Shown here piece by piece: positions 23,201 to 30,304 of a DNA stretch of 64,000 nucleotides. The DNA is from Massilia rhizosphaerae. GTDB lineage: Bacteria; Pseudomonadota; Gammaproteobacteria; Burkholderiales; Burkholderiaceae_D. Positions within the stretch are counted from its first letter, which is position 1, and each line of letters begins with the position of its first letter. The stretch is from assembly GCF_016093545.1 (NCBI RefSeq), contig NZ_JADKYX010000001.1, forward strand, positions 124,001 to 188,000, in the 5' to 3' direction. A program made the translations under genes and the position numbers. The notes below the pieces were generated by a model. That model saw only the letters and a program-made list of their open reading frames with translations, had not been told where the DNA came from and made no database searches.

Positions 23201-24168
23201 CCTTGCGTCGGAGTGAAGTCCACAGAACGATGCAAAGGACGATCAGATGGTCGAATTTCATGTCGGGGGACGGTGAGACCGGGACGAAAAGAAATTCGAA
23301 GCCCCTGCGTGGGGCCGTCGCCGCAGCGCTGCTCGGCGTGAGCTGCCATGGCGGCGCGCGGAACGTCCTGGACGCCGCGTTCGTCTACGAACAGTTCAGC
23401 GCCATCGAAACCGCGGCCCTGGCGTGCCAGCCGCCTTCCATGGAGGACAAGGCGGGATTCGGCAAAAAACTCGCAGCGGCACGCAAGGAATTCGTCCGGA
23501 CCTTGCAGGCGGGCGGCTCGTCGTCGGCACAGGCCGAGGCCGAGGCGGACCGGCGAAGCGCAGCACAAGGGACCAGGATAGCCGCGCTGATCGACGCCCA
23601 GGGATGCGATAGCGGCGATGTGGTTCCCCTGCTGCGCCGGTATGTCGAGATCGGCGCGTGGGACCCGCGCAAGGGACCGTTTCCGCTCCCCCCGCCGCCG
23701 CCCGTCCTGTCGCAGGCAACCAGGGATGCCATGTTGGCGGCCGCCGGCTACACGCGGGAGGGCCAAGCCTGGCGCAACGAGTGCGGACGCGCCATCGAAC
23801 CGCAGTTCACGACGGTCCAGTTGACCGGCAAGGCGGTGCCGCAGGTAATCGTCACCAGCGCCGACGCGATCTGTTACGGCCATTCGGAGTACCGCAATAC
23901 GGTGCTGCAACAGGCGGCCGGCCGGTGGACGCAACTCGCCGAATTGATCGGCGTTCTCGACGTGGGATCGGCAGTCACGCACGGCTATCGTGAACTCATT
24001 CTCGGCGGCCCGGGCTACTGTGGCAACGAGGTTTATCGTTGGACCGGGCGGGCCTACGCCTACGTGTGCAACGCGCCCGGCGACATGGACGCCGACCTGC
24101 GCCGCACATGCACGGCTGCGCCTAGCCGGATCCGCTGGTGCAGGCCAGGAAGGGATGCCCGGCCATGA
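23194..24168 (+). CDS. Exported protein of unknown function, second gene of the cassette
   Basis: Up to 324 residues. The start is uncertain: ATG at 23194 overlaps the previous stop, and ATGs at 23230 and 23260 are also possible; the last gives a shorter leader before a hydrophobic segment RGAVAAALLGVSC that may be a signal or weak lipobox. The mature part has a helical first half with an Ala/Glu coiled region and a second half with several cysteines (CGRA, ICYGHSEY, GPGYCGNEVYRW, YVCNAPGDMD), probably forming disulfides outside the cytoplasm. No known family is recognised. The stop overlaps the next start by ATGA. Confidence 0.6.
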   Translation: MLTLRRSEVHRTMQRTIRWSNFMSGDGETGTKRNSKPLRGAVAAALLGVSCHGGARNVLDAAFVYEQFSAIETAALACQPPSMEDKAGFGKKLAAARKEFVRTLQAGGSSSAQAEAEADRRSAAQGTRIAALIDAQGCDSGDVVPLLRRYVEIGAWDPRKGPFPLPPPPPVLSQATRDAMLAAAGYTREGQAWRNECGRAIEPQFTTVQLTGKAVPQVIVTSADAICYGHSEYRNTVLQQAAGRWTQLAELIGVLDVGSAVTHGYRELILGGPGYCGNEVYRWTGRAYAYVCNAPGDMDADLRRTCTAAPSRIRWCRPGRDARP

Positions 24169-24626
24169 TCGCTGTCATGCGTCGGCTTGCGGTGTGGCTC
24201 GCACCGATCATGGCCTGCACGGGCGCGCACGCGACGAGCTTCGACTGCGACAGCGAATCGCTGTCCCGGATCGAGAAGACGATCTGCAGCCGCGACGATC
24301 TCGCGGCGCTGGACAACGAGATGGCCGACACGTATCGCCGCATGCTCTCGCTCGCACGGACGCCGGCCGATGTGACGGCATCCCAGCGCCGCTGGCTCGC
24401 GGCGCGCAACCGGTGCAACGATGCGGCATGCGTCGCGCAGACTTATCGAGACAGGCTGACCGAACTGCGTGCGACGCCCGGGGCGGGCTGGCGCGAATTC
24501 CACGATCCTGCCACGGGCCTGCGCTTTCGCTACCTCGCCAACCGCAGCGTCAAGCCGTGCGCGGGCGACGCGGGACCGCGCTGCCATATCCTCAGCGGTC
24601 CGGGCATGGCCGCGGGCAGCGCATAA
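24165..24626 (+). CDS. LprI-like / DUF1311 exported protein, possibly truncated
   Basis: A 153-residue protein with a signal peptide (residues 1-21, ending in AHA). The mature part starts with SFDCDSESLSRIEKTICSRDDLAALD, split here by the Cys pair pattern of the LprI N-terminal domain (lysozyme-inhibitor-like, DUF1311), and has a later C-x4-C (RCNDAAC). After residue 110 comes a second block, F-x-DPATGLRFRYLANR with C...C, that looks like the beginning of another domain and then stops abruptly after GPGMAAGSA. Related proteins probably carry more sequence after this point, so a truncation or frameshift is possible, but no compensating frame was convincing. Expected location: periplasm. It is translationally coupled to the gene before it. 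Confidence 0.65.
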   Translation: MIAVMRRLAVWLAPIMACTGAHATSFDCDSESLSRIEKTICSRDDLAALDNEMADTYRRMLSLARTPADVTASQRRWLAARNRCNDAACVAQTYRDRLTELRATPGAGWREFHDPATGLRFRYLANRSVKPCAGDAGPRCHILSGPGMAAGSA

Positions 24627-24721
24627 GTTCGGGGATTGACGCCGTCGTGACGGATCGTCCAGGCGAGACATGCGCCGAAGGAGAACGAAGCCATGGATGA
24701 TGACAACGGGAGTCGACGGTC

Positions 24722-25810
24722 TTGATCAAACAGGTTTTATCGCTGCGGGCGCCGATTCTTTTCCTGTCTGCGCTTCATGGTGCGAGTTTGGCGACGCCGC
24801 TGGAAGCCGGTGCGCAAGGGGTGTGGTCCGGAACGCTCGGAAACAGCCCAATCGTCGCCTGTTTCGACGCGCGCAGCGACGACGGGCAACGGCACGGGAG
24901 CTATTACTATGTCCGCTATTTGGCGCCGATTGCCCTGACACCCCAAACGGTCGAGGGCGAATGGGCGGAAGGCGCCGACGCGCGCTGGTCATTGTCTTCC
25001 CCGCAGCGGAACCATCTGGAGGGCGCATGGCGCAGCAGCGACGGCCGCAAGGATTTACCCGTTCGGCTGACGCGGTTGCCCGGCACGAGCGCCATGCAAG
25101 CGTGCGGCAGCGACGCGTACAACCTCCCGTTGGAGCAGGCAGCCCTCAAGGTGAAAGTGGGATCGGTCAGATATCTCGGGAAAAAGCGTTATCGTCCGGT
25201 TTCGATCGCCGGCGTCCAGCTGGTAGAACTGATCGACGCAGCGCCGGGCATCGCGGCCATCAACCGGCAACTGCGCGCCGAACTGCCGGGCGATGACGCG
25301 GCACAGCGCCAACAGTTGCGAGAACTCGTCAGGACGGAAGGCCGCTACGTGTTCGACACCGTCACGGCCGAGCCGGTCGAATGGACCGATCGATCGGTCA
25401 CGATCCGGTTGCACCGTGATTTTGCCGGCGCAGGCGCATCAGGGGCGGAAGACGGATCGCGTACCTGGAACGTGGTCAGCGGGGGCGAGATCGATCCGTG
25501 GCGCTGGTTCGGCGTCGGGTCGGATCGTAGCGCCGATTTGCCGCTGCCGGTCGTGGGCAGGACGGGTGTGCTGCCGGCGAACCTGAAGGATTATTTGGTG
25601 AAAGCCGCTCACGCGGGCGGCGATTGCCGCGCGCTGTACGATGAATCGTCGGCGGCGGGCATTCAGGTCAGCGAAGTCGGCATCGAATTCCTGCTGGGGG
25701 ATACGTTGCGGCCCGAGTGCATGCAGACTGTCTTCGTGTCGCCCGAGGCGATACAGCCGTTTTTGAACGAACGAGGAAAAGCGGAATTACGATGGCTGAC
25801 GAAAAAATAA
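24722..25810 (+). CDS. Exported protein of unknown function, fourth gene of the cassette
   Basis: A 362-residue protein starting at TTG 24722, since no in-frame ATG exists downstream of the upstream stop at 24701 that would keep the signal peptide; GGGAG lies at a good distance. Residues 1-24 are a signal peptide ending in SLA. The first half has beta-strand-rich repeats (GVWSGTLGNSPIVACFD and GSYYYVRYLAPIAL), the second half a mixed region (VEWTDRSVTIRLHRDF, GEIDPWRWFG). Four cysteines are spread out. I do not recognise a family. The 3' end overlaps the next gene by 19 bases. Confidence 0.6.
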   Translation: MIKQVLSLRAPILFLSALHGASLATPLEAGAQGVWSGTLGNSPIVACFDARSDDGQRHGSYYYVRYLAPIALTPQTVEGEWAEGADARWSLSSPQRNHLEGAWRSSDGRKDLPVRLTRLPGTSAMQACGSDAYNLPLEQAALKVKVGSVRYLGKKRYRPVSIAGVQLVELIDAAPGIAAINRQLRAELPGDDAAQRQQLRELVRTEGRYVFDTVTAEPVEWTDRSVTIRLHRDFAGAGASGAEDGSRTWNVVSGGEIDPWRWFGVGSDRSADLPLPVVGRTGVLPANLKDYLVKAAHAGGDCRALYDESSAAGIQVSEVGIEFLLGDTLRPECMQTVFVSPEAIQPFLNERGKAELRWLTKK

Positions 25811-26811
25811 CCGCCCGCGTCGCCCTGAGGGTTGGCATGATCGGGCTGGCATTGTGCGTGGTCGCCGGCCGTGCGAGCGCAGCGGATTCCCTGTGCGCGC
25901 CGGACGAAACGGTGTTTTTCAATTGCCGGATCAAGGACAGTCCCAAACTGCTGTCGGTATGCGGACGGGCCGGCGAGGACGCCAGGCGCGGCGCGGCGCT
26001 TCCGGGCGACTATCTGCAATACCGTTTCGGCTCGCACGACAAACCCGAGCTGGTTTTTCCGAAAACGCGGGCAGGCTCGCTCGACAGGTTCCGGGTCGCG
26101 CACGAGTACGTTCGCTCCGCGTTTTACGAAAGCCATCAATTGAGCTTCCGGTCGGGCGGGGCCGACTATCGCGTGTATGCGGTCAGCCAGCTGGCGGACG
26201 AGGAGCCGGCTGCGCCGCAGGACGAGTACGGCGGGGTCGTCGTCGGCGGCGCCGGCGGCCATGACGTCAACGTGCCATGCGGTACCTTGCCCGAGAACGA
26301 TCTCGGCAGCCTGGTCCGCAAGTTCGGCGTCGAGCATCGGGAAGACGAGGCCGAGGCGGACGACGTCGCCAAGGCCAGTTTTCAGCTCTGCCAGGCAATG
26401 CCGGCAAATGGGCGCCTGAGCGGCAACGAGCTTCGTCCGCTGAACGATGCGTTCATGATGGGATTGCACGAGACGCCTGACATCATCGACTTGAAAGAGG
26501 GCGCGGTCGAGCAACTGGTCGCGAAACCGCTGCACGGCAAGCTGGCTCCCGAGCGGACGACACCTGGGCGCCAGGCGGCCTGGCGTTACACACCCGTCCC
26601 CGGCTTCGCCGGCAACGACCGGGCCGAATTCGTCGTCCGTGGTACCGCGAAGACGGGCGAAGCGGTCGAATTCCGCCTGATCTACCAGCTGAGGATGGAA
26701 GCCGACCACCTGAGCGCCTATTTTCCCCGGCGCGGCCTGTCCGGGCAGCCGGTACGGGATATGTATTGTTTGATTCCGTACTTTCTGCTCGATTACGTAC
26801 CGGCGCGTTGA
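25792..26811 (+). CDS. Exported protein of unknown function, fifth gene of the cassette
   Basis: A 339-residue protein with a signal peptide (about 1-30, ending in SAA) and six cysteines, including LCAPDETVFFNCRIKD and a late MYCLIPY. The C-terminal third (about 250-315) holds an Ig-like beta block, RQAAWRYTPVPGFAGNDRAEF, split by loops, of the kind seen in cadherin-like repeats of secreted proteins. An in-frame upstream extension lies within the previous gene and lacks a leader. Together with the four preceding genes it forms a compact five-gene cassette of exported proteins, each overlapping or nearly touching the next, so the set is probably one operon. Function unknown. Confidence 0.6.
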   Translation: MADEKITARVALRVGMIGLALCVVAGRASAADSLCAPDETVFFNCRIKDSPKLLSVCGRAGEDARRGAALPGDYLQYRFGSHDKPELVFPKTRAGSLDRFRVAHEYVRSAFYESHQLSFRSGGADYRVYAVSQLADEEPAAPQDEYGGVVVGGAGGHDVNVPCGTLPENDLGSLVRKFGVEHREDEAEADDVAKASFQLCQAMPANGRLSGNELRPLNDAFMMGLHETPDIIDLKEGAVEQLVAKPLHGKLAPERTTPGRQAAWRYTPVPGFAGNDRAEFVVRGTAKTGEAVEFRLIYQLRMEADHLSAYFPRRGLSGQPVRDMYCLIPYFLLDYVPAR

Positions 26812-26899
26812 GGCCGTGGCGCTTTCAAAGCAGCAATCAACAGAGCAAGCGGCACGCGGTCGGTATTGCATTTTCGACCCTGAACGGGTCTGGCTGTGC

Positions 26900-26905
26900 T
26901 AGAAT
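26900..26905 (+). promoter_or_regulatory. Putative -10 box of tRNA-Leu
   Basis: TAGAAT lies ten bases before the mature tRNA 5' end. No good -35 hexamer is seen at 16-18 bases, so the assignment rests on the -10 and the position. Confidence 0.35.
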
Positions 26906-26915
26906 CCTGCGCGCT

Positions 26916-27002
26916 GCCCGGATGGTGAAACTGGTAGACACCCGGGACTTAAAATCCCGTGCCAGCAATGGCGTGCCGGTTCGATCCCGGCTCCGGGCAC
27001 CA
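26916..27002 (+). tRNA. tRNA-Leu (anticodon UAA)
   Basis: An 87-base tRNA with an encoded CCA end. The acceptor stem GCCCGGA pairs with TCCGGGC, the anticodon stem CGGGA pairs with TCCCG around a seven-base loop with TAA at 26950-26952, and GGTTCGATCC gives the T-loop. The long variable arm (about 14 bases) is expected for a class II leucine tRNA. It reads UUA codons, which are rare in this GC-rich genome. Confidence 0.97.
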
Positions 27003-27223
27003 CGGATTCCCTCACCATCTTTTCGCCCCCTGCGAGGATTCGCCGCCGCCCGTCGGCCGGACCGGATCCCTCGCGCTCCATTTTCCACAGGTTCCCAGTC
27101 GCCGCGGGTGGCGCGCGCGCTTGACGCGAACGCTTCCCTTCAACCCGGCGCACGCATGGTGTAGCATGCGGGTCGACACGCCCACGGCCCCGATGCCGCG
27201 GCAGGACATGCACAGGAAACGCT

Positions 27224-28030
27224 TTGAATATCACGATCAACGAAGAACTCCGCTCTTTCATCGATCCCCTCACGCCCGTCGAATACGCGGCGCTCGAACG
27301 CAGCCTGCTGGCCGACGGCTGCCGCGACGCGCTCGTGCTGTGGCGCGACGTGCTGATCGACGGGCACAATCGCTACGACATCTGCACCAAGCACGGCATC
27401 CCGTTCCGCACGGTCGCCAACGACAAGTTCGACTCGCTCGAAGACGTCATGCTGTGGGTGATCGACAATAATCTCGCACGCCGCAGCGTGTCCGATTTCC
27501 AGCGCGGCATGCTCGCGCTGCGCAAGAAGGAGATCGTGGCCGCGCGCGCCGCGCAGCGCGCCGCGCTGCAACCCGCGGACGCCGCGCCGGAAGCCGCCGC
27601 GCAGGAGCCGGCCGAGGATCCGTCCGACCCGCCCTGGAGCACGCGCGAAGACGTGGCCAAGGCCGCGCGCGTGTCGGCCAATACGCTGAGCCAGATCGAA
27701 CGCATCCGCAAGACGGCGGCGCCGGAACTGGTGGATGCCGTGCGCAGCGGGACGATTTCCGTCAGCGCGGCCGCCAGCGTCGCGTCGCTGCCGCCGGAGG
27801 CGCAGGTCGCGGCCGTCGCCGGCGGACGCAAGGAATTGCAGCAGGCCGCGCGCCAGGTGCGCGAGCAGAAGGCGGGCGCGAAGCCGAAGAAGGAGACCGT
27901 GCCGGATTCGCCGGAAGACCAGGTCAAGGCCTTGCGCGCGCAGGTCGGCGAATTGAAGGACCGCGTCGCCACTTTGATGACGGAAAACGAGGTGCTGCGC
28001 CAGAAGCTCGCCGCGCTGGGCGGCGCCTGA
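27224..28030 (+). CDS. ParB-like / plasmid partition-related protein
   Basis: A 268-residue protein. Residues about 30-75 contain the ParB N-terminal core with IDGHNRYDICTKHGIPF. Residues about 80-110 are helical, with LARRSVSDFQRG as in ParB/RepB relatives. Residues about 125-160 hold a helix-turn-helix-like stretch (VAKAARVSANTLSQIERI), and the C-terminus (about 235-266) is a leucine-zipper coiled coil. It starts at TTG 27224 with AGGAAA at proper spacing; an ATG-start option in the same frame is absent. It stands alone, without a ParA partner, so it is more likely a stand-alone DNA-binding regulator than a segregation protein. It lies 222 bases after tRNA-Leu. Confidence 0.8.
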   Translation: MNITINEELRSFIDPLTPVEYAALERSLLADGCRDALVLWRDVLIDGHNRYDICTKHGIPFRTVANDKFDSLEDVMLWVIDNNLARRSVSDFQRGMLALRKKEIVAARAAQRAALQPADAAPEAAAQEPAEDPSDPPWSTREDVAKAARVSANTLSQIERIRKTAAPELVDAVRSGTISVSAAASVASLPPEAQVAAVAGGRKELQQAARQVREQKAGAKPKKETVPDSPEDQVKALRAQVGELKDRVATLMTENEVLRQKLAALGGA

Positions 28031-28208
28031 TAGCGAAGGAGGTCCCGTGACGATGTCGCGCGCGCGACAAGCTCGAAGCCGATTTCGGCGCACGTTATAC
28101 GTAGCGCAAAGGCGGGCTAAAACGCCGGTTTGAACAAATATGCACCCTGCATTCCTGAGTTTTACTTGAGACGGCCACTCGGCTGTCAACCAACACAAGG
28201 AGTGCATC

Positions 28209-28835
28209 GTGCGTATCCCATCGCTGTTTTCATTGAAACCGTTGTGTCTCGCCGCCCTGCTGTGCGCCGCGGCCGGGGCCCAGGCGGCCATCACGGTCTA
28301 CACCTCCGAGAGCGCGTTCCTCGCCGCCGTGTCGGCGCCGGGCACCGATACCTTCGACGACCTGACCGTGGCGCCGTACGGCGACACGGTCTACCGTACC
28401 GCCGGCGCGTACAACTACCAGGCGTATTCCGCTACGGGCATCTGGGGCGCGGGCGGCCCGACGGATTTCTGGCTGTCGAACAACACCCGCTATAACCCCA
28501 TCGTGTTCTCGCAATTCAGCAGCGGGGTGAGCGCCTTCGGCGGCAATTTCTTCGCGTCGGATATCGCCGGCCAGTTCGTGCCGGATGGGACGATGGTGTT
28601 GACGGCCATCGACGGCGGCACGCTCACGTATGACCTGACGGGCGCGACGACGGGATCTTTCGTGGGCTTCGTCTCGACGGCGCCGCTGTCGTCCGTGACG
28701 CTGGGCACGGACGGCGGCGAATACTGGCCGACGGCGAACAACGTGGTGCTCGCGGTGCCGGAACCGGCCACGTACGGCATGATGTTGGTGGGCATGACGT
28801 TGCTGGGGTTGGCGGCACGCCGCCGGCGCGGCTGA
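28209..28835 (+). CDS. PEP-CTERM sorting-domain protein
   Basis: A 208-residue exported protein. The GTG start is preceded by CAAGGAGTG. Residues 1-26 are a signal peptide (AGAQA cleavage). The body is beta-rich, with repeated Gly/Thr/Phe motifs. The C-terminus is a canonical PEP-CTERM signal: VPEPATYG, a hydrophobic helix, and an Arg cluster RRRRG. Such proteins are cleaved by exosortase and probably bind exopolysaccharide. No exosortase gene is in the window. Confidence 0.88.
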   Translation: MRIPSLFSLKPLCLAALLCAAAGAQAAITVYTSESAFLAAVSAPGTDTFDDLTVAPYGDTVYRTAGAYNYQAYSATGIWGAGGPTDFWLSNNTRYNPIVFSQFSSGVSAFGGNFFASDIAGQFVPDGTMVLTAIDGGTLTYDLTGATTGSFVGFVSTAPLSSVTLGTDGGEYWPTANNVVLAVPEPATYGMMLVGMTLLGLAARRRRG

Positions 28836-28848
28836 CGGCCCACCGTCC

Positions 28849-28872
28849 CGGACCGGCAAGGACGCCGGTCCG
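28849..28872. other. Hairpin after the PEP-CTERM gene
   Basis: CGGACCGGC / GCCGGTCCG with a six-base loop, 13 bases after the stop codon and without a T-run. Confidence 0.5.
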
Positions 28873-29012
28873 GCGCTCCTCGACCTCGAAGGCGATGAAT
28901 GCCTGATCGTCGCGAGCGGCGCAGCGTGACCGTGCGCCTGCGGCGGGATGGTGGCGTGGCCGGGCATCCTGTCGCTATAATCGCGGGATTCGAGATTCAA
29001 ACATCGCTTCCC

Positions 29013-29564
29013 GTGGCCAAACTCTACTTCCGCTACTCGGCGATGAACGCCGGCAAATCCACCTCCCTGCTGCAAGTCGCCCACAACTACGAAGAGCAGG
29101 GCCAGAAGGTGCAGTTGTACACGGCCGCCATCGACGACCGCTACGGCGTCGGCCAGATCACGTCGCGTCTCGGCCCCCAGCGCCAGACGGAAGTGTTCGA
29201 CAAGCAGACCAATTTCCTGGAACGCGCGCCGGCCGTGTCCTGCGTGCTCGTCGACGAAGCCCAGTTCCTGACGAAGGAGCAGGTCGTGCAGTTGCACCAA
29301 CTGGCGCAGGTGCGCGGCGTGCCCGTGATCTGCTACGGCCTGCGCAGCGATTTCCGCGGCGAGCCGTTTCCCGGCTCGGCCTATCTGCTGGCGCTGGCCG
29401 ACGATATCGAGGAAATCAAGAATATTTGCTCGTGCGGCAAGAAGGCGACGATGAACATCCGGGTCGATCCGGAAGGCCGCCGCATCCGCGAAGGGGAGCA
29501 GGTCAGCATCGGCGGCAACGAGCGTTATCGCCAGGCCTGCGGCCGCTGTTTCTACACGGGCTGA
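29013..29564 (+). CDS. tdk: Thymidine kinase
   Basis: A 183-residue type II thymidine kinase. The GTG start gives the conserved N-terminus AKLYFRYSAMNAGKST with the P-loop lysine at residue 15; longer upstream frames add sequence not found in the family. Also conserved are VLVDEAQFL (catalytic Glu), YGLRSDFRGEPF, and the zinc-binding pairs CSCGKK and CGRC. The enzyme phosphorylates deoxythymidine with ATP in the salvage pathway. Length is close to the E. coli enzyme but ends just after the last zinc ligand, so the C-terminal tail is about 20 residues shorter. Confidence 0.96.
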   Translation: MAKLYFRYSAMNAGKSTSLLQVAHNYEEQGQKVQLYTAAIDDRYGVGQITSRLGPQRQTEVFDKQTNFLERAPAVSCVLVDEAQFLTKEQVVQLHQLAQVRGVPVICYGLRSDFRGEPFPGSAYLLALADDIEEIKNICSCGKKATMNIRVDPEGRRIREGEQVSIGGNERYRQACGRCFYTG

Positions 29565-29576
29565 TCCGGGCCGTCG

Positions 29577-30137
29577 ATGTCCTGGCTGGCTGCTTGCGCC
29601 GTCCATCTGCCCGCCTGGGCCCGCGGCCTCGGGGAGATCGGGCTCTACCTCGTGCCGTCGCTGGCGCTGGCGTTCCTGATCTGGATGGTGACGAAAGCGC
29701 ATCCCGTGTTCTTCCTGTTCAGTGCCGTCGGCACGTTCTGCCACGAGCTGGCGCATTTCGCCGTCGGGTTGCTGCTGGGGGCGGAGCCGGTCGGCTTCAC
29801 GGTCATTCCGCGCCGCAGCGGCCGCACGTGGGAGCTGGGGTCGGTGTCGTTTGCCAACCTGCGCTGGTATAACGCGGCGCCGGCCGCGCTGGCGCCGTTC
29901 CTCGTGCTGCTGGTGCCGCTGGCGGTAGCCTGGTGGCGCACGCGCGCGGCGTGGCATTTCGGTCCGGCCGACCTGGCGCTCACCCTGCTGCTGGCGCCGC
30001 AGTTCCTGTCGTTCTGGCCGTCGCCCGTCGACTGGAAGCTGGCGCTGCGCAGCTGGCCGTATCTGTTGATCATCGCCGCGGCCGGCCTGGCCTTCTGTTG
30101 GCATGAAACGAGTTTGTTTCGATTTGTAAAAGCGTAG
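29577..30137 (+). CDS. Small membrane protein with an HExxH motif (M50-like)
   Basis: A 186-residue protein with about five hydrophobic segments. Residues about 54-59 contain CHELAHF, a zinc-metallopeptidase HExxH site at the membrane interface. The second M50 element (N-x-x-PA-x-x-x-D or DG) is not clear; a weak candidate is NAAPAALAPF. Regulatory intramembrane cleavage or inactive membrane-protein roles are both possible. It starts 13 bases after tdk and is likely co-transcribed with it. Confidence 0.7.
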   Translation: MSWLAACAVHLPAWARGLGEIGLYLVPSLALAFLIWMVTKAHPVFFLFSAVGTFCHELAHFAVGLLLGAEPVGFTVIPRRSGRTWELGSVSFANLRWYNAAPAALAPFLVLLVPLAVAWWRTRAAWHFGPADLALTLLLAPQFLSFWPSPVDWKLALRSWPYLLIIAAAGLAFCWHETSLFRFVKA

Positions 30138-30304
30138 CCGCGGCGGCGGCGTCCAGACTTAAGCTCGGCTGAAGACGCGTGCGAGCCGGCTCTGCGCCGC
30201 TGCGCTATCCTGTAGAATGGGTTGCATCCGCCGCTGTGTCGGCGCGATTGCCAGCCTCCCGCCTGGCGATCGCCATTGAATATCCCGTCCGGAGAACCTA
30301 GAGA

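Noticed and set aside
24600-24720. Simple frameshift repairing the LprI-like gene
   Set aside because: Neither alternative frame continues with a sequence that resembles the expected second domain, so truncation remains only a possibility.
26916-27002. Genomic island attachment site at the tRNA-Leu 3' end
   Set aside because: No second copy of the tRNA 3' end and no integrase were seen in the window.
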